A stretch of 64,000 nucleotides of DNA from Treponema vincentii (lineage in GTDB: Bacteria > Spirochaetota > Spirochaetia > Treponematales > Treponemataceae), in assembly GCF_010365865.1 (NCBI RefSeq), contig NZ_CP048020.1, forward strand, positions 2,728,001-2,792,000. The letters are read 5' to 3'. The notes under the pieces were generated by a model. It was not told the DNA's origin and made no database searches. It worked only from the letters and a program-made list of their open reading frames with translations. Shown here one piece after another: positions 22,373-32,374 of the stretch. The position numbers and the translations under genes were made by a program. The first letter of the stretch is position 1. Every line of letters starts with the position of its first letter.

Positions 22373-23896
22373 CTATTGAGCGCCGCCGGAGAAAGATTCG
22401 TCGTTTGCAAGTATTTGGTTTATATCGCCGTCATCAACTTCCGAACGAGTATGTACAGAGGCAAAACGGGTACTATACCAATCAACCCGCCGAGTAAGGA
22501 ACATCAACAGTGAAACAACACAGAAAATACCGATACTGCCGATAAGCAGTGCATAATCTTCCGATTGCAATATGCCGAACAATAAAAAATAGGATATGGC
22601 TTGCACCGCCGTTAACAAGACACCCCAACGGATTTGCTTAAAAATTGCCGCAGTATAAAATCCGACAACGGTACACACACCAGCCGTCGCAATCAAATAG
22701 CTAAGGCTAAACGAAACATGTTCGGAAAAAGACAATAACAGCAAGTAAAATAACACATCAGCAAGCCCGATAAGAAAATACTGGATGGGATGAATCCGCA
22801 CCGCGCTCCACAATTCACATAAAAAGATCGCTAAAAACGGCACCGCTAAAAAAAGGAGCGCATAAGTAGTGCACCGCTTTACTTGCGAATAATGATTAAC
22901 GGGAGTGATAAAACCGATCTTCACCGTTTCGGGCGAACTGCGGAGACTTGGAGAAGCTTCTGTCGCATAACCGTCGTATTCATCGTACACATCCGTATCT
23001 TTGGATATACTGAAATCTTGAGCTCTCCAGCTGCGGGGAAATACCGTACTTAACCCGGAAATACGCCAGTCGGCGGAAAAGCCCGAATTGTCGAGTGTTC
23101 GGTTTTTCGGCAGCCATCCTCCCGCAAAGCTGGGAGCAGACCATGTCGACTGTACGGCAAAACTGTTGTCCGCAGCAAGCGGTACGATACAAAGGCTTTA
23201 ACCCCCTTGGATGGAAACGGAACCTTCTATCGAAAAGCCGGAACGCACAATATCTTCCGGCACCATGTAATACACGGCATTGCGGAACGGAGAGGCTCCG
23301 GCAGGGGCAGTCAGCGCTTCAAGCAGCGGTTTACCGTTTCCATAAAGCGCAGGATAAGCGGTTAATGTCTTTTTATCTTTTATCCCAAGGATAAGTACCG
23401 CATCCTTATAACGGATATTTTTTTCCGCGATATTGAATTGACTAAATTGGAACCCTGAGAATGAGGCGGTTACCGCGAGATCACCGTTAAAAACAGGCAC
23501 GGTAAATATACCTCGCGAAAGGCGATAGGGATCAATCTGTGTTACCAGATTATATGTTTCAGGAACCGTGAGAATATAGTCCGTTTTTTTCCCTTTTTGC
23601 ACAACCTTCCTTGACGAATCTGTGTATTCGACTAATTCATCATACGGCACGGCAAGCAAAAGCCCCTCAATAACAGGCTCCCCCCCTGCCGGTTCCATGA
23701 TAGACGCTTCGGCAGTCCGTCGATACCCCTCCCGATCATTAACAAGTGAGCGGATAAATGCAAGCGGGATAAGCAGTACCAACATCATAACCAAAATGAT
23801 AACAGGCTTTATCCACGCTGCTTGATGGGGAAATAGTGATTTCTTCGGTATAGCAGCGATAATCTCTGTTGATTGTTTTACATCCATATCAACCAC
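22373..23896 (-). pseudogene. creD: CreD family inner membrane protein interrupted by an in-frame TAA
   Basis: The frame 23896-22373 codes for a CreD-like protein (about 507 codons) but has an in-frame TAA at 23198-23200. The first part (about 232 residues) has an N-terminal membrane helix at residues 29-50 and the periplasmic domain. After the stop, the same frame continues with the conserved periplasmic W-S-A-P-S-F-A-G-G-W-L-P segment and S-G-F-S-A-D-W-R-I-S, and then five or six membrane helices. Because the frame is the same on both sides, this is a substitution or codon-level change, not an indel. A GTG at 22990 could only restart the membrane part. CreD family proteins alter envelope behaviour and colicin/beta-lactam sensitivity in gammaproteobacteria; the role in treponemes is not established. 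It starts 8 bases after prs. Confidence 0.82.
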
Positions 23897-23904
23897 GGCC
23901 TTGC

Positions 23905-25182
23905 TTAATCTTGTTTATTATCCGTCTTATGCTGCGCGTTCGAATCCGCAGTATGGAGCATCCGTTCGATAATATCCCTATTATCCAATAGACCGCTTAA
24001 AGACTGATTATGATGCAGCCGCGAAATAGTCTGTGCAAACAGTCCTGAAACATCAGTTGAAATATACCATTCTTTCTTGAGCAACTCTTCATGATATACT
24101 GCATTGGTACCGATGATGCGATAGAAAAAACCTTTTTGATAGGCTTCATCAAAAAGTTGGGTTGCATCACCGGTGAAGAACGGCAAACTCACAGCTGCAA
24201 TAACTTTTTTTGCGCCCTTGTTTTTAAGGAACTCCATCGCCTTTAATAAGGTTCCGCCTGTACCGAGCATATCATCAGCAAGGAAGGCGGTTTTGCCGGT
24301 CACATCCCCTAATAAGTTAATATTGACAATATTGGATTGCTTTGCATTTTGCGTAACGACGGAATAGTCCCGCTCTTTATAAATCATCGCAAGCGGTTTT
24401 TTTAGGCCGCTGGAATAAAATTTATTCCGATCTACCGCACCGCTATCGGGAGCAACAATAACAAACTCTGCATTGGGATCAGCAAGATTTTCAATCTTTG
24501 AAAGTTCGCGCATAATCTGATAACTTGCATGGAGGTTTTCGATACGAGCCGTATGAAAGGCATTCTCAATCTCACGAGAATGGATATCCAGTGTAATGAT
24601 TTGATCGACGCCGAGTGTTTCGTAAAAATGGCCTAACATACTAGCAGTTAGTCCTTCACGCCCCTTCTTTTTATGTTGCCGACTATATGGATAGACGGGA
24701 ACTACCAGTGTAATATGTGCAGCTCCGGCATAGCGTACGGCGTCGATGGTTACCATCATCGACATAAGATGATCATTTACCGAAAAAACATGCTGATTTT
24801 TACCTTCATTCACCCAAAGCGGATAATGGTTTTCTACATCTTGAAAAATAAATACGTTCTTACCGCGGATACATTCCAATATTTCAGTCTTAAATTCACC
24901 GTTTGTAAAATAGGTAAAACGAGCATTCACTTTAAATCGGGGAACGCGAATTTTTTCAATCTCGTTATTTTCATGTAATCCGGAAGAAATAAGGTCGTTA
25001 TAAAAATTGATGTCCCGGATAAGTCTTTCTTTTTGTAAATTATATCGTTTTATTAACTTGTCTATCTTTCTATTAAGTTTTTCTACATAAATATGTTTTA
25101 AGTGTTTAATTACCGCATCGGCAAAATGTTCGCCGCCCGGACACGCCAGAATTGCCAAATTCGCAGAACCGGAGTATGTCAT
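23905..25182 (-). CDS. prs: Ribose-phosphate pyrophosphokinase (PRPP synthetase), long form
   Basis: 425 residues, about 110 longer than typical Prs. Conserved elements include the flexible-loop region V-Y-P-Y-S-R-Q-H-K-K (residue about 165), the metal/ATP block I-T-L-D-I-H-S-R, and the PRPP motif D-D-M-L-G-T-G-G-T-L (residue about 305). The extra length comes from a basic, probably helical insert at residues about 30-60 and from segments around residue 100-135. It makes PRPP from ribose 5-phosphate and ATP, feeding nucleotide synthesis and salvage. A strong GAGGGGG precedes the ATG. It is the first gene of an operon with creD and a sugar kinase. Confidence 0.9.
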   Translation of the reverse strand: MTYSGSANLAILACPGGEHFADAVIKHLKHIYVEKLNRKIDKLIKRYNLQKERLIRDINFYNDLISSGLHENNEIEKIRVPRFKVNARFTYFTNGEFKTEILECIRGKNVFIFQDVENHYPLWVNEGKNQHVFSVNDHLMSMMVTIDAVRYAGAAHITLVVPVYPYSRQHKKKGREGLTASMLGHFYETLGVDQIITLDIHSREIENAFHTARIENLHASYQIMRELSKIENLADPNAEFVIVAPDSGAVDRNKFYSSGLKKPLAMIYKERDYSVVTQNAKQSNIVNINLLGDVTGKTAFLADDMLGTGGTLLKAMEFLKNKGAKKVIAAVSLPFFTGDATQLFDEAYQKGFFYRIIGTNAVYHEELLKKEWYISTDVSGLFAQTISRLHHNQSLSGLLDNRDIIERMLHTADSNAQHKTDNKQD

Positions 25183-25257
25183 ACCCGCCCCCTCATGTCG
25201 GAATAAATTTGAGCATTAGTTTACATGTTTTTAAAAAAAATTCAATCGGTCGTTGTA

Positions 25258-25401
25258 GGGTAAACGCATCAGGTTGCTTTTTAACAACCCCGCGGAAAGA
25301 TTGATACTATTCGACCAGAGTTGAACCGCTTCGCGTTTCAAATGGTCTCATAGTATCAATCTTTCCGCGTTTTTTATCTACTCTACCTGATGCGTTTACC
25401 C
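25258..25401. repeat. Dispersed inverted-repeat element, copy B (perfect 17-bp ends)
   Basis: The ends GGGTAAACGCATCAGGT (25258-25274) and its exact reverse complement (25385-25401) are a 17-of-17 match, and the element is 144 bp. Inside, a second perfect 19-bp inverted repeat (25291-25309 / 25351-25369, starting CGCGGAAAGATTG) encloses a further imperfect stem-loop around CCAGAGTTGAACC. The whole element can fold into a nested cruciform. It has no coding capacity and lies after the start of prs, between prs and the beta-barrel gene. Confidence 0.85.
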
Positions 25402-25453
25402 GCTTGTTAGAAAAAATGTACGAAATTTTAAGCAAAATTTCATACAAAAGGAA

Positions 25454-25720
25454 GGCAAACGCATTAGGGCACACACGGATTTAGCTTTCCGTTAGCCTTT
25501 TGAAAATAGCTTGTTGAGAAGCGTACATCCGTGTACGCTTCTCAACGACGAGATTTGTGCATACCACAAATCTCGCTTCTGTTAAATTTTACAGACATCC
25601 GTGTCCGTTCTGAAATTACAAGGCGCGAGCACAAATTAACCGCAAGCGTATCTATGATACGTTGAGGACACTTTTTTGTCGTATGACGCAGTAGATGCGT
25701 CGTATATTTTCAAAAGATCA
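25454..25720. repeat. Dispersed repeat, copy C (one-ended) with hairpin cluster
   Basis: The left end GGCAAACGCATTAGG (25454-25468) matches the family end, and no right end is found before the stop of the next gene at 25723. Copies B and C share the AT-rich flank 25402-25453. Inside are a perfect 14-bp stem with loop ATCCGT (25513-25546), a perfect 11-bp stem (25549-25575), and a nested block bounded by CCTTTTGAAAAT (25496-25507) and ATATTTTCAAAAG (25704-25716) that recurs in copy F. Confidence 0.7.
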
Positions 25721-25722
25721 TC

Positions 25723-27366
25723 CTAGAAACCAAGACCAATACCAAGCTTTATCCCTAGACCGGACAGCGTTGTAAATGCCCGCTTGAAATCTTGTGAGGC
25801 AACGGATGCAGCAAGGCTAAAAGTAAACCAGCGCGAATCTATAAAAAGACAAAACTCATGCTTCCACATCCGTTCGACATATCGGCTATCCAAATATACG
25901 CCGAGCACCTTTGCAAAACGGCTTTCAATTTTAAGCCCTCCGTCTACATAATACGGCTTTGCATTAAGAATCGGAAAAGCAAGAAATGGTGATAAAATCA
26001 AGTAATCATTTTGAAACGGCTTAAAATCGGCGCCGATACTTACCTTACACGGGCGCATAATTTTCTTTTTAGCCAAGGTACCGGAAAGGCTCGTTTTTGT
26101 TGTTTGGTTAAAAAAGGAAGTACCCCCACTCGTAATACCGTCTAAAAGGTTAGCCACAGAACCGTCATAGTTAAATGTCGCCTGCATACCTTTCGTCGTT
26201 ACGATCGGCATAATCGGTAAGTAGTCGATACCGCCCGTAATCGCGACCCAACCTGTTGGCCGGAATACACCGGTTAAACTTAAATCAACACCGCCGTTTT
26301 TTAAAACCTCAAGTATAGAAAAATTTCTATTGGCTAAATAATCCGGTAGATACCCATAAATATTTGCAGTACCTTGAGCTTTCAGTGTAATACCGTCAAC
26401 CACACCGCCTGTCATATGCGGAGACAGCCTATATGTTCCGCTGGGATTTTCCATATATGCGACAGGTGCAAAATATGCAACCCGTGCCGAAAAACCGTAA
26501 GTCGGATTATTAAACTGATACATTAGTCCGGCATCAGCGAACACATTGCTCTTTGCATTCAAAGTACCATGAATTGTCTGACCGGTTGCAATCGCCGGGT
26601 TACCGTTAGCTGCAAGATCAAGCAAACTCTTCGGTAAATTTCCCCATACGTCCCCATTAGCGGTAATAGAAAACTTTACCGTATGTTTTTCCAATACGGT
26701 AAACCGGAAAAATGTGTCAACATCCAAAAGCGCACCTACATGTATGCCCGATTTCATCGTATCTTTTGAAAGTTGATTAAGGTCGATAACCAATTCAGGC
26801 CGAAAAAAATCCAACACAGAAACCATATTATTGGCAGCGGTAGCCGAAACAACAAATCCCGTATGCAGAGAGAACGGACGAACCTTCTTAGTCTGCTGTG
26901 TCGGTTCATTCATTTCAACCGACTGTGATACATCTTTCTGCTCTTGCGCTTTATTGTTCTGTTCCGGAGCAATTCCCGTTCCGGTGCCGGAAGATTCGTC
27001 TTTAGCATTTGCGTTTGGAGCCGGCGAAGCCGGGAATTCAGTCACTCCGGTATCCGTATGAGCTGCCGGCGCGGCAGAAACGTTTTCGGCAGCAGCAGGC
27101 AGTGCGGTACTGCCGTTATCAGCAGCAGAAACGGCAGCGGACGCTTCGCTTTCGGGTAGAGCAGCCGCATGTTCTTGGGGAGACTCTGCCTCTTCTGCGC
27201 CAGTCGCTTGAGCAGGAACGATAGCTCCATCGGCTTGATCACGATCAGTTGTTGCTGCTTGTTCGGTTACTATTTTAGAATCGGTACTCGTACCTACCGC
27301 ATCCTGTCCAAACGCCGTAACAACGCCTAGTACGATATATAATACAATAAACCATTTTTTTTTCAT
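25723..27366 (-). CDS. Outer-membrane beta-barrel-like protein with Ala/Glu-rich linker
   Basis: 547 residues. An N-terminal signal peptide (M-K-K-K-W-F-I-V-L-Y... V-V-T-A-F-G-Q) directs export. Residues about 25-155 are a low-complexity Ala/Glu/Pro/Thr-rich tail, followed by about 390 residues of alternating polar/hydrophobic strands with aromatic residues and a final strand ending in G-I-G-L-G-F, the usual end of an outer-membrane barrel. It follows the 857-residue lipoprotein by 28 bases and has GAGGAAAG before the ATG, so the two form an operon. I do not recognise a named porin family; function is unknown. Confidence 0.8.
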   Translation of the reverse strand: MKKKWFIVLYIVLGVVTAFGQDAVGTSTDSKIVTEQAATTDRDQADGAIVPAQATGAEEAESPQEHAAALPESEASAAVSAADNGSTALPAAAENVSAAPAAHTDTGVTEFPASPAPNANAKDESSGTGTGIAPEQNNKAQEQKDVSQSVEMNEPTQQTKKVRPFSLHTGFVVSATAANNMVSVLDFFRPELVIDLNQLSKDTMKSGIHVGALLDVDTFFRFTVLEKHTVKFSITANGDVWGNLPKSLLDLAANGNPAIATGQTIHGTLNAKSNVFADAGLMYQFNNPTYGFSARVAYFAPVAYMENPSGTYRLSPHMTGGVVDGITLKAQGTANIYGYLPDYLANRNFSILEVLKNGGVDLSLTGVFRPTGWVAITGGIDYLPIMPIVTTKGMQATFNYDGSVANLLDGITSGGTSFFNQTTKTSLSGTLAKKKIMRPCKVSIGADFKPFQNDYLILSPFLAFPILNAKPYYVDGGLKIESRFAKVLGVYLDSRYVERMWKHEFCLFIDSRWFTFSLAASVASQDFKRAFTTLSGLGIKLGIGLGF

Positions 27367-27393
27367 TTTACTTTCCTCAGGATATTCCGGTAA

Positions 27394-29967
27394 TTAGTTC
27401 ACTTTCATCGAATAATTGATATCCGTTTCCGCTAAGACAGTAATCGATGCTCCCAGTTTAAAATCACGCTTCAACGAATATGAGCCTTGCGGTAGTTCCA
27501 ACACCAACTCCGGTGAGACGGGATACTTTTCGAGAAGCTTTTTCAATTCTGAAGAAGTGAGCTTTACCGTCTGCTCTCCTGCAGCCGCTGCTATTTCTTT
27601 TTTAATGGGTTTGTCAGAGTCACCCTTAATAGCATTGCCGGAACCGTCTTTGAATCGCAATATACATTTAGGCACAGGACCGCTCAAATCATTTTTTAAG
27701 TTAATATGTACATTAAGTGCCTGTAATGAATCTAAAATCTGATCATCAAGGCCGAAAGGTTTATCATGAACACTACGCCTGCCGAATAAATCGGTGCCGG
27801 ACATATTTATACCGAACATATCCATCAATGAAAGCGGATGATCCGACTCTACTTTAAAACCTACCGGCACATCCAAAACAAGATCAATACTTACCTTAGG
27901 CTTTTTATCTTTGAGAGTATTATACTCCGCACGGGTAATCGGAATTTCCCCCATATTAAGCGTACAGGTAAGTTGCAAATTTTTCGGATAGTCATTCATA
28001 ATGCCCGCCAAGGTATTTGTAATACCGGATTCTCCCTGCTTTATAGAAAGCATAGCATTCGGAATAGCGCCCGTAAATATTTTATCCGAAGGGAATGTAT
28101 CGGCAGGAAGTGCTTCTAAGGTAATATCACTCGTGTTTACCAAGTCTTTCGATATATCGCTCGTCTCTTCCGTCTTAATATATGTTGCCGTTAATTTTAC
28201 ACGCATTTTTGTACTTCCAAGCAGCCCCGAATCGGAGCCCGCATAAAAATACGCAGGGATTTCTTCTAGTTTTATGCCGGAATCTTTCAATTTTGAAGTC
28301 AGCTCGGATAAGTCCATCCTGCCCGTCTGTGGGAAAGAAACGGTTTGATTAGCTTTTGCCTTTAAAATAATTTCTTCCCAATCGGGATTAAACTGAATAG
28401 AACCGGATAATGTTATATCCTTGCCTGTCTCTATGTTCTTCAAGGTAAAGGTAGTGCCAGTAGTATTCGGTAAAATAATCTGAGCGTTTAAATCAAACTT
28501 AGACAGAGACTCAATATCTAAATCGAAAGCAGCCCCGCCATTACAGCTATACTCTTGTTCCGTTTTGCCGGATACGAATACTTTTTCCTGTGGTAGCAGC
28601 ATTTTAAAACTCGTTGAAGAAAGCCTTATTTTTATATCATTTTCTGTAGGCAAACCGTTATCAAGTTTAATTTTTGCAGATACTGTCTTAAACTTTATCG
28701 TTTTAACCCAGTCTTTCATATCTTGCGGAACATCCTGTTCCCTATTAACTGTAAGATCGGAAGGATTTTGCAGTGTAATTTCTTTAAACTTTTTAATATC
28801 AAGCGCTAAGGTAATAGGCAGACTGTTCTGTTTCGTATATGTTGCATTATTCAGCTTTACTTTGAATGCAGGAGTATAGGAGAGCTGCTGCTTATTCAAA
28901 TTTTGATTTTCCAGAGGAATGGTATTTCCTAACGGCCGATAGTCCGAAGGGATAATAGAGAAGCCGCCTACTCCACCTTGTTCTACCTTCATTTTTTCTT
29001 CTATCGTAATGCCTGACCACTCGTTCGGCATTTGCGCGGTAAACTTCATCGAACCTGCGGCAATCGTTGCCTTTTCAAATTCAGCAGGTAAGGACAGAGG
29101 GATGGCTTGAGCTGCCAAAGAAACATCAATATCAGCAGCATTTACGCCAGTCACTTTTTTTATGACACCTTCCAACTTGGTTTCCAGAGAAATAATACCG
29201 GAACCGCTTGTAAGATTTAGCGTCAATTGAAAACTTACCGTGTTGTTTATAATAATACCGTCTAATGAAAATTCAATCTTCTTTCCATCAAGGGATATAG
29301 TTCCCGGAACAGACGCTCCATTACTTTCCATCGTTGCTGCTGTAATGGTATAAGTTACAGTCGCAGAGCTTGATGATAACGTGAGCTTTGCACCGTTTTC
29401 AAAAGAAATCGCATTAAAACCTGTAAAACTGACATTAACAGACTGCCTATGTGAGAGGAACGGTGCTATACCTGGCGGGATAGTAATAGGGATTGCAGTG
29501 CCGGTATTAAACCGATTAAGTAATTCCTGATTGATACCAGACACATCTATAGGAACATCTTTCTTTTGCTGTAAATCGGGAACAGAAATCTTCTTCTCAA
29601 AATTTTGAGAAAGTGCGGCATTGTCTCCCGATCCGCCGTTTCCCAGCGGATCCCCATTGAAATACTTGCTTATATCAAGCTCTAAGGTTTGGAGCGGATA
29701 ATGCACTAAATAGCGGAGTTTATCATCCCCTCCGGAAGGCTGATACCGGTACAGACGAATGTTTTTATTGTTCTTTTGCAGCGTTTCTTCAAGTTTTGTG
29801 AATACTTCAGCTTCAGTAATACTTTTTTCACCCAGCGGTACATAAACCGTCGGTTTTGCCTTTATTCTAACGCTTGAAAAAGGCTGTAAACCACAGGCGG
29901 CAGTAAAAGCCAAAGCAATAAGTATACTGATACACATAGGATATTTGCTATATTTATGATAAGACAT
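27394..29967 (-). CDS. Large beta-strand-rich lipoprotein of unknown function
   Basis: 857 residues. The signal sequence ends at F-T-A-A-C (Cys about residue 25), a good spirochaetal lipobox. The mature part is rich in Thr, Ser and Lys with many short alternating strands and few Cys or Trp, resembling repeated immunoglobulin-like or jelly-roll domains, but no named domain could be assigned. AAGGGGG lies before the ATG. It is the first gene of a two-gene operon with a beta-barrel-like protein, so a joint outer-membrane role is plausible inference. Confidence 0.8.
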   Translation of the reverse strand: MSYHKYSKYPMCISILIALAFTAACGLQPFSSVRIKAKPTVYVPLGEKSITEAEVFTKLEETLQKNNKNIRLYRYQPSGGDDKLRYLVHYPLQTLELDISKYFNGDPLGNGGSGDNAALSQNFEKKISVPDLQQKKDVPIDVSGINQELLNRFNTGTAIPITIPPGIAPFLSHRQSVNVSFTGFNAISFENGAKLTLSSSSATVTYTITAATMESNGASVPGTISLDGKKIEFSLDGIIINNTVSFQLTLNLTSGSGIISLETKLEGVIKKVTGVNAADIDVSLAAQAIPLSLPAEFEKATIAAGSMKFTAQMPNEWSGITIEEKMKVEQGGVGGFSIIPSDYRPLGNTIPLENQNLNKQQLSYTPAFKVKLNNATYTKQNSLPITLALDIKKFKEITLQNPSDLTVNREQDVPQDMKDWVKTIKFKTVSAKIKLDNGLPTENDIKIRLSSTSFKMLLPQEKVFVSGKTEQEYSCNGGAAFDLDIESLSKFDLNAQIILPNTTGTTFTLKNIETGKDITLSGSIQFNPDWEEIILKAKANQTVSFPQTGRMDLSELTSKLKDSGIKLEEIPAYFYAGSDSGLLGSTKMRVKLTATYIKTEETSDISKDLVNTSDITLEALPADTFPSDKIFTGAIPNAMLSIKQGESGITNTLAGIMNDYPKNLQLTCTLNMGEIPITRAEYNTLKDKKPKVSIDLVLDVPVGFKVESDHPLSLMDMFGINMSGTDLFGRRSVHDKPFGLDDQILDSLQALNVHINLKNDLSGPVPKCILRFKDGSGNAIKGDSDKPIKKEIAAAAGEQTVKLTSSELKKLLEKYPVSPELVLELPQGSYSLKRDFKLGASITVLAETDINYSMKVN

Positions 29968-30309
29968 CTTTTCCCCCTTACTTTACAGGCAGGATGCTGC
30001 CAAAAAATCATGACGGTTTAGAACGATGGTGCTATTTAATAGTTTATAGAATATACCATGTTATCTATGCAAAAACAAGAAGTTACGATAAAGAGCTACA
30101 CCTAAAATAGCGTCGGAGCTTTTTATCTCGAATTTGCATAGGCAAACTCGAGTATTTACGTGTACGCGTAATGCGCGCACGACTAAAAGCTTTTTCGGAA
30201 ACTGATGTTTCCTGTAAAAGTTTTTATGGGAGCAAGAAAGATAATTACATCAGGTTGTTTTTAATCTATCGAGAATTATTTTCCGATACTCATACTGAGG
30301 CTTATTGTT
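29968..30309. other. Intergenic region with palindromes, no gene seen
   Basis: Divergent region of 342 bases between the lipoprotein operon and the chemoreceptor. It contains an imperfect stem CTCGAATTTGC/GCAAACTCGAG (30126-30151), GGAAAC-TGAT-GTTTCC (30198-30211), and a degenerate match to the dispersed-repeat left end (ACATCAGGTTGTTTTTAA near 30248). No convincing promoter for the chemoreceptor was found. Confidence 0.4.
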
Positions 30310-32020
30310 ATGAACATAAAACTGAAAATCGGAATCTTATCGGGCATATTGGTGTTGCTATTGCTTATTGCGGCCGGAACTTTTATGCAGATTTCTAAAC
30401 CGGCTGATACGCTCGAACATCAGATTGTGCTACTTGCCGGTTACGAACGTAACATACTCTACGTACGCGGTACTATATATCGTTATGGTGTTGCCGGTGT
30501 ACATATCCCTTCTTCTGTTACCAGTGCGTTAAGTAAATACGAGCCCACATTAGTTGCCGTGGAATATGCAGCGGAAAAATATACGGAAAAGGATGCTGTA
30601 TTGCGGAACAGCCTTTCGGAATATTTTACTTCAGCCCGTTCAATAAATGCGGAATTTACCACGCTGGTTAATGACTATAACCAGTTGGGCGCAGCAAAAC
30701 CGAAGCCGTTTGATGAAAGGAAGTTGGAAACAATTGAAAAACTAATCAACACTCATGTTAATAACTTTGACACAGTATCAGGCGCATTAGAGAGCACCGC
30801 CAGCCGGTATCGTAAACAGGCAGCAATTCTTTCGGGGATATTGATTTCGGTAACCTGGCTGTTAGGTCTTTTTTGTTACATGGGCACTGGTACAAACTAT
30901 TTATACCATCTTACTTGCCCGCAATGCGAAAAGACGAATTGTGCTGAAAGCGGGGCCAAAAACTGATGTTTCTGGGCAAAGATTGACGACCGGTTTGAGT
31001 GGGGTGCAAAACAGGACGGATAGAAACGGCTTATATGTTCATAAAGCAGATGGGGAATTGGTGGATGCAGGTGGTGCTTTGAAAAACTACGGCTCGGCTG
31101 ATGCCACATCACAGCTACAACTTGCTTCCGAGGTATTACCTTTCCGGTCGTCTCAATCGGGACAATCAGCACAGTCGACACGCTTCACGTTCGGCAACCA
31201 TGAAGCAGGGGTATCTGCAGAATCCGAGGCATCGATAACATCGTGGAAAGCGAAAAACCGTAGCGATATGGAAAACCGCTTTACTGGTAATACGCAGCCC
31301 GATACAAAGAATAGTGCTTTTGCTGAAAAACAGGCAGATCTTCTTGAGCGAAATACACAGCTGGAACAAAATCTTACCGAACTCCAACGTAGCTATGATT
31401 CACTGGAAAAGAAACACGCCGATCTGCAGGCAACATATAAAACGATGCAAGTAACAGCCGAGAAAGAGCGTACCGGATACCACCATTCGGCCGCTCAGAT
31501 GAAAGAAATTCTTTCTTCGGTACAACAAACCGCTGAAAATCACCGCAGCGATTCCGAAGCGGCAAAAAAACTAGTGGAAACATTTAAAACAGGGCATCAG
31601 CTGTTCAAAACAACCCATGAGCATTTGCAGTTTATTATCCAAAATGTTTCGAAAATCCAAGAAATGTCCGAAATTATAGAAAGTATTGCAGAACAAACAA
31701 AGATGCTGAGTATGAATGCGGCAATCGAAGCGGCACATGCCGGCGATGCCGGTAAAGGCTTTGCCGTTGTTGCCGAAGAGCTGAGCCGTCTCGCCGCTGC
31801 CGCGCTGGAAAGTTCACACGATATCGGCGGAACGATAAAACAAGTAGTAACCGTCATTACCGGCATTGGAACCACCAGTGATGAACTCGATCAATCTTTC
31901 GAAAAAATTCATTTGCAAACGGATACTATTTATACATCGCTAGTAGACTTTTCATCAATGATTGAAAAAACCGGCGACGAGGCAAAAACGGCTTTAATGC
32001 ACTTTTCCACCTTAGAATAG
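30310..32020 (+). pseudogene. Methyl-accepting chemotaxis protein, split by a frameshift at a T6 tract
   Basis: Two overlapping frames (30310-30966 and 30941-32020) make one chemoreceptor of about 569 residues. The first has a signal-anchor helix (residues 7-28) and a mainly helical periplasmic domain of about 140 residues. The second membrane helix begins in frame 1 (L-S-G-I-L-I-S-V-T-W) and continues in the +1 frame ([10 protein letters not shown]) after six T residues (30869-30874); five T residues would restore it. Frame 2 then runs through a long coiled coil into the conserved signalling tip [20 protein letters not shown]. No clear HAMP domain is seen. It would couple to CheA/CheW. The GTG at 30941 could only start a soluble receptor. 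Confidence 0.85.
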
Positions 32021-32044
32021 ATGTTTTTGAGATTGTTGAGTCAT

Positions 32045-32082
32045 GAGAACCTCTGAAAGCTCCGTCCGCTTTTGAGGTTCTC
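32045..32082 (+). terminator. Hairpin after the chemoreceptor gene
   Basis: GAGAACCTC (32045-32053) pairs with GAGGTTCTC (32074-32082); an inner AAAGC/GCTTT pair closes a TCCGTCC loop. There is no run of T, so termination is uncertain. Confidence 0.45.
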
Positions 32083-32096
32083 GATAGAGGAAATGT

Positions 32097-32321
32097 TTAC
32101 AACTGCATACTATCCAATAATGCTTTGAGTGCGGTCACCTCTTCTGTAGTGAGCGTAACCCCCTTGCCCATCTTTTCGTGATCGGGAGACCAACTACGAA
32201 GGTCATATTTAGGGCTGCGTCCATTCCATGCTACTGAGTTTAATTCCATTGTCCATCCGCTTTTTGAAGTAGAAAGAACCCCATATTTTTGTGTAATTTC
32301 ATAGCTGAATTCATCTGCCAT
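32097..32321 (-). CDS. YdbC/PC4-like DNA-binding protein
   Basis: 74 residues from ATG 32321, which is preceded by GGAGGTAGGT; the ATG at 32333 lies in that Shine-Dalgarno. The order E-I-T-Q-K-Y-G-V-L, S-G-W-T-M-E-L-N-S-V-A-W-N-G, K-Y-D-L-R-S-W-S-P-D-H-E-K-M-G-K-G is that of bacterial YdbC proteins, which have the PC4 single-strand-DNA-binding fold. The C-terminal helix is L-T-T-E-E-V-T-A-L. It is probably a transcription or DNA-repair accessory factor; the target is unknown. It is a single gene, convergent with the chemoreceptor. Confidence 0.85.
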   Translation of the reverse strand: MADEFSYEITQKYGVLSTSKSGWTMELNSVAWNGRSPKYDLRSWSPDHEKMGKGVTLTTEEVTALKALLDSMQL

Positions 32322-32374
32322 ACCTACCTCCATGTATATTGAACAAACGCATTATAAAATTTTAAGCGTTTGCT

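Noticed and set aside
25258-25720. Possible CRISPR array, because of repeated short palindromes
   Set aside because: The repeats are inverted, not direct, are not evenly spaced, and no cas genes are present.
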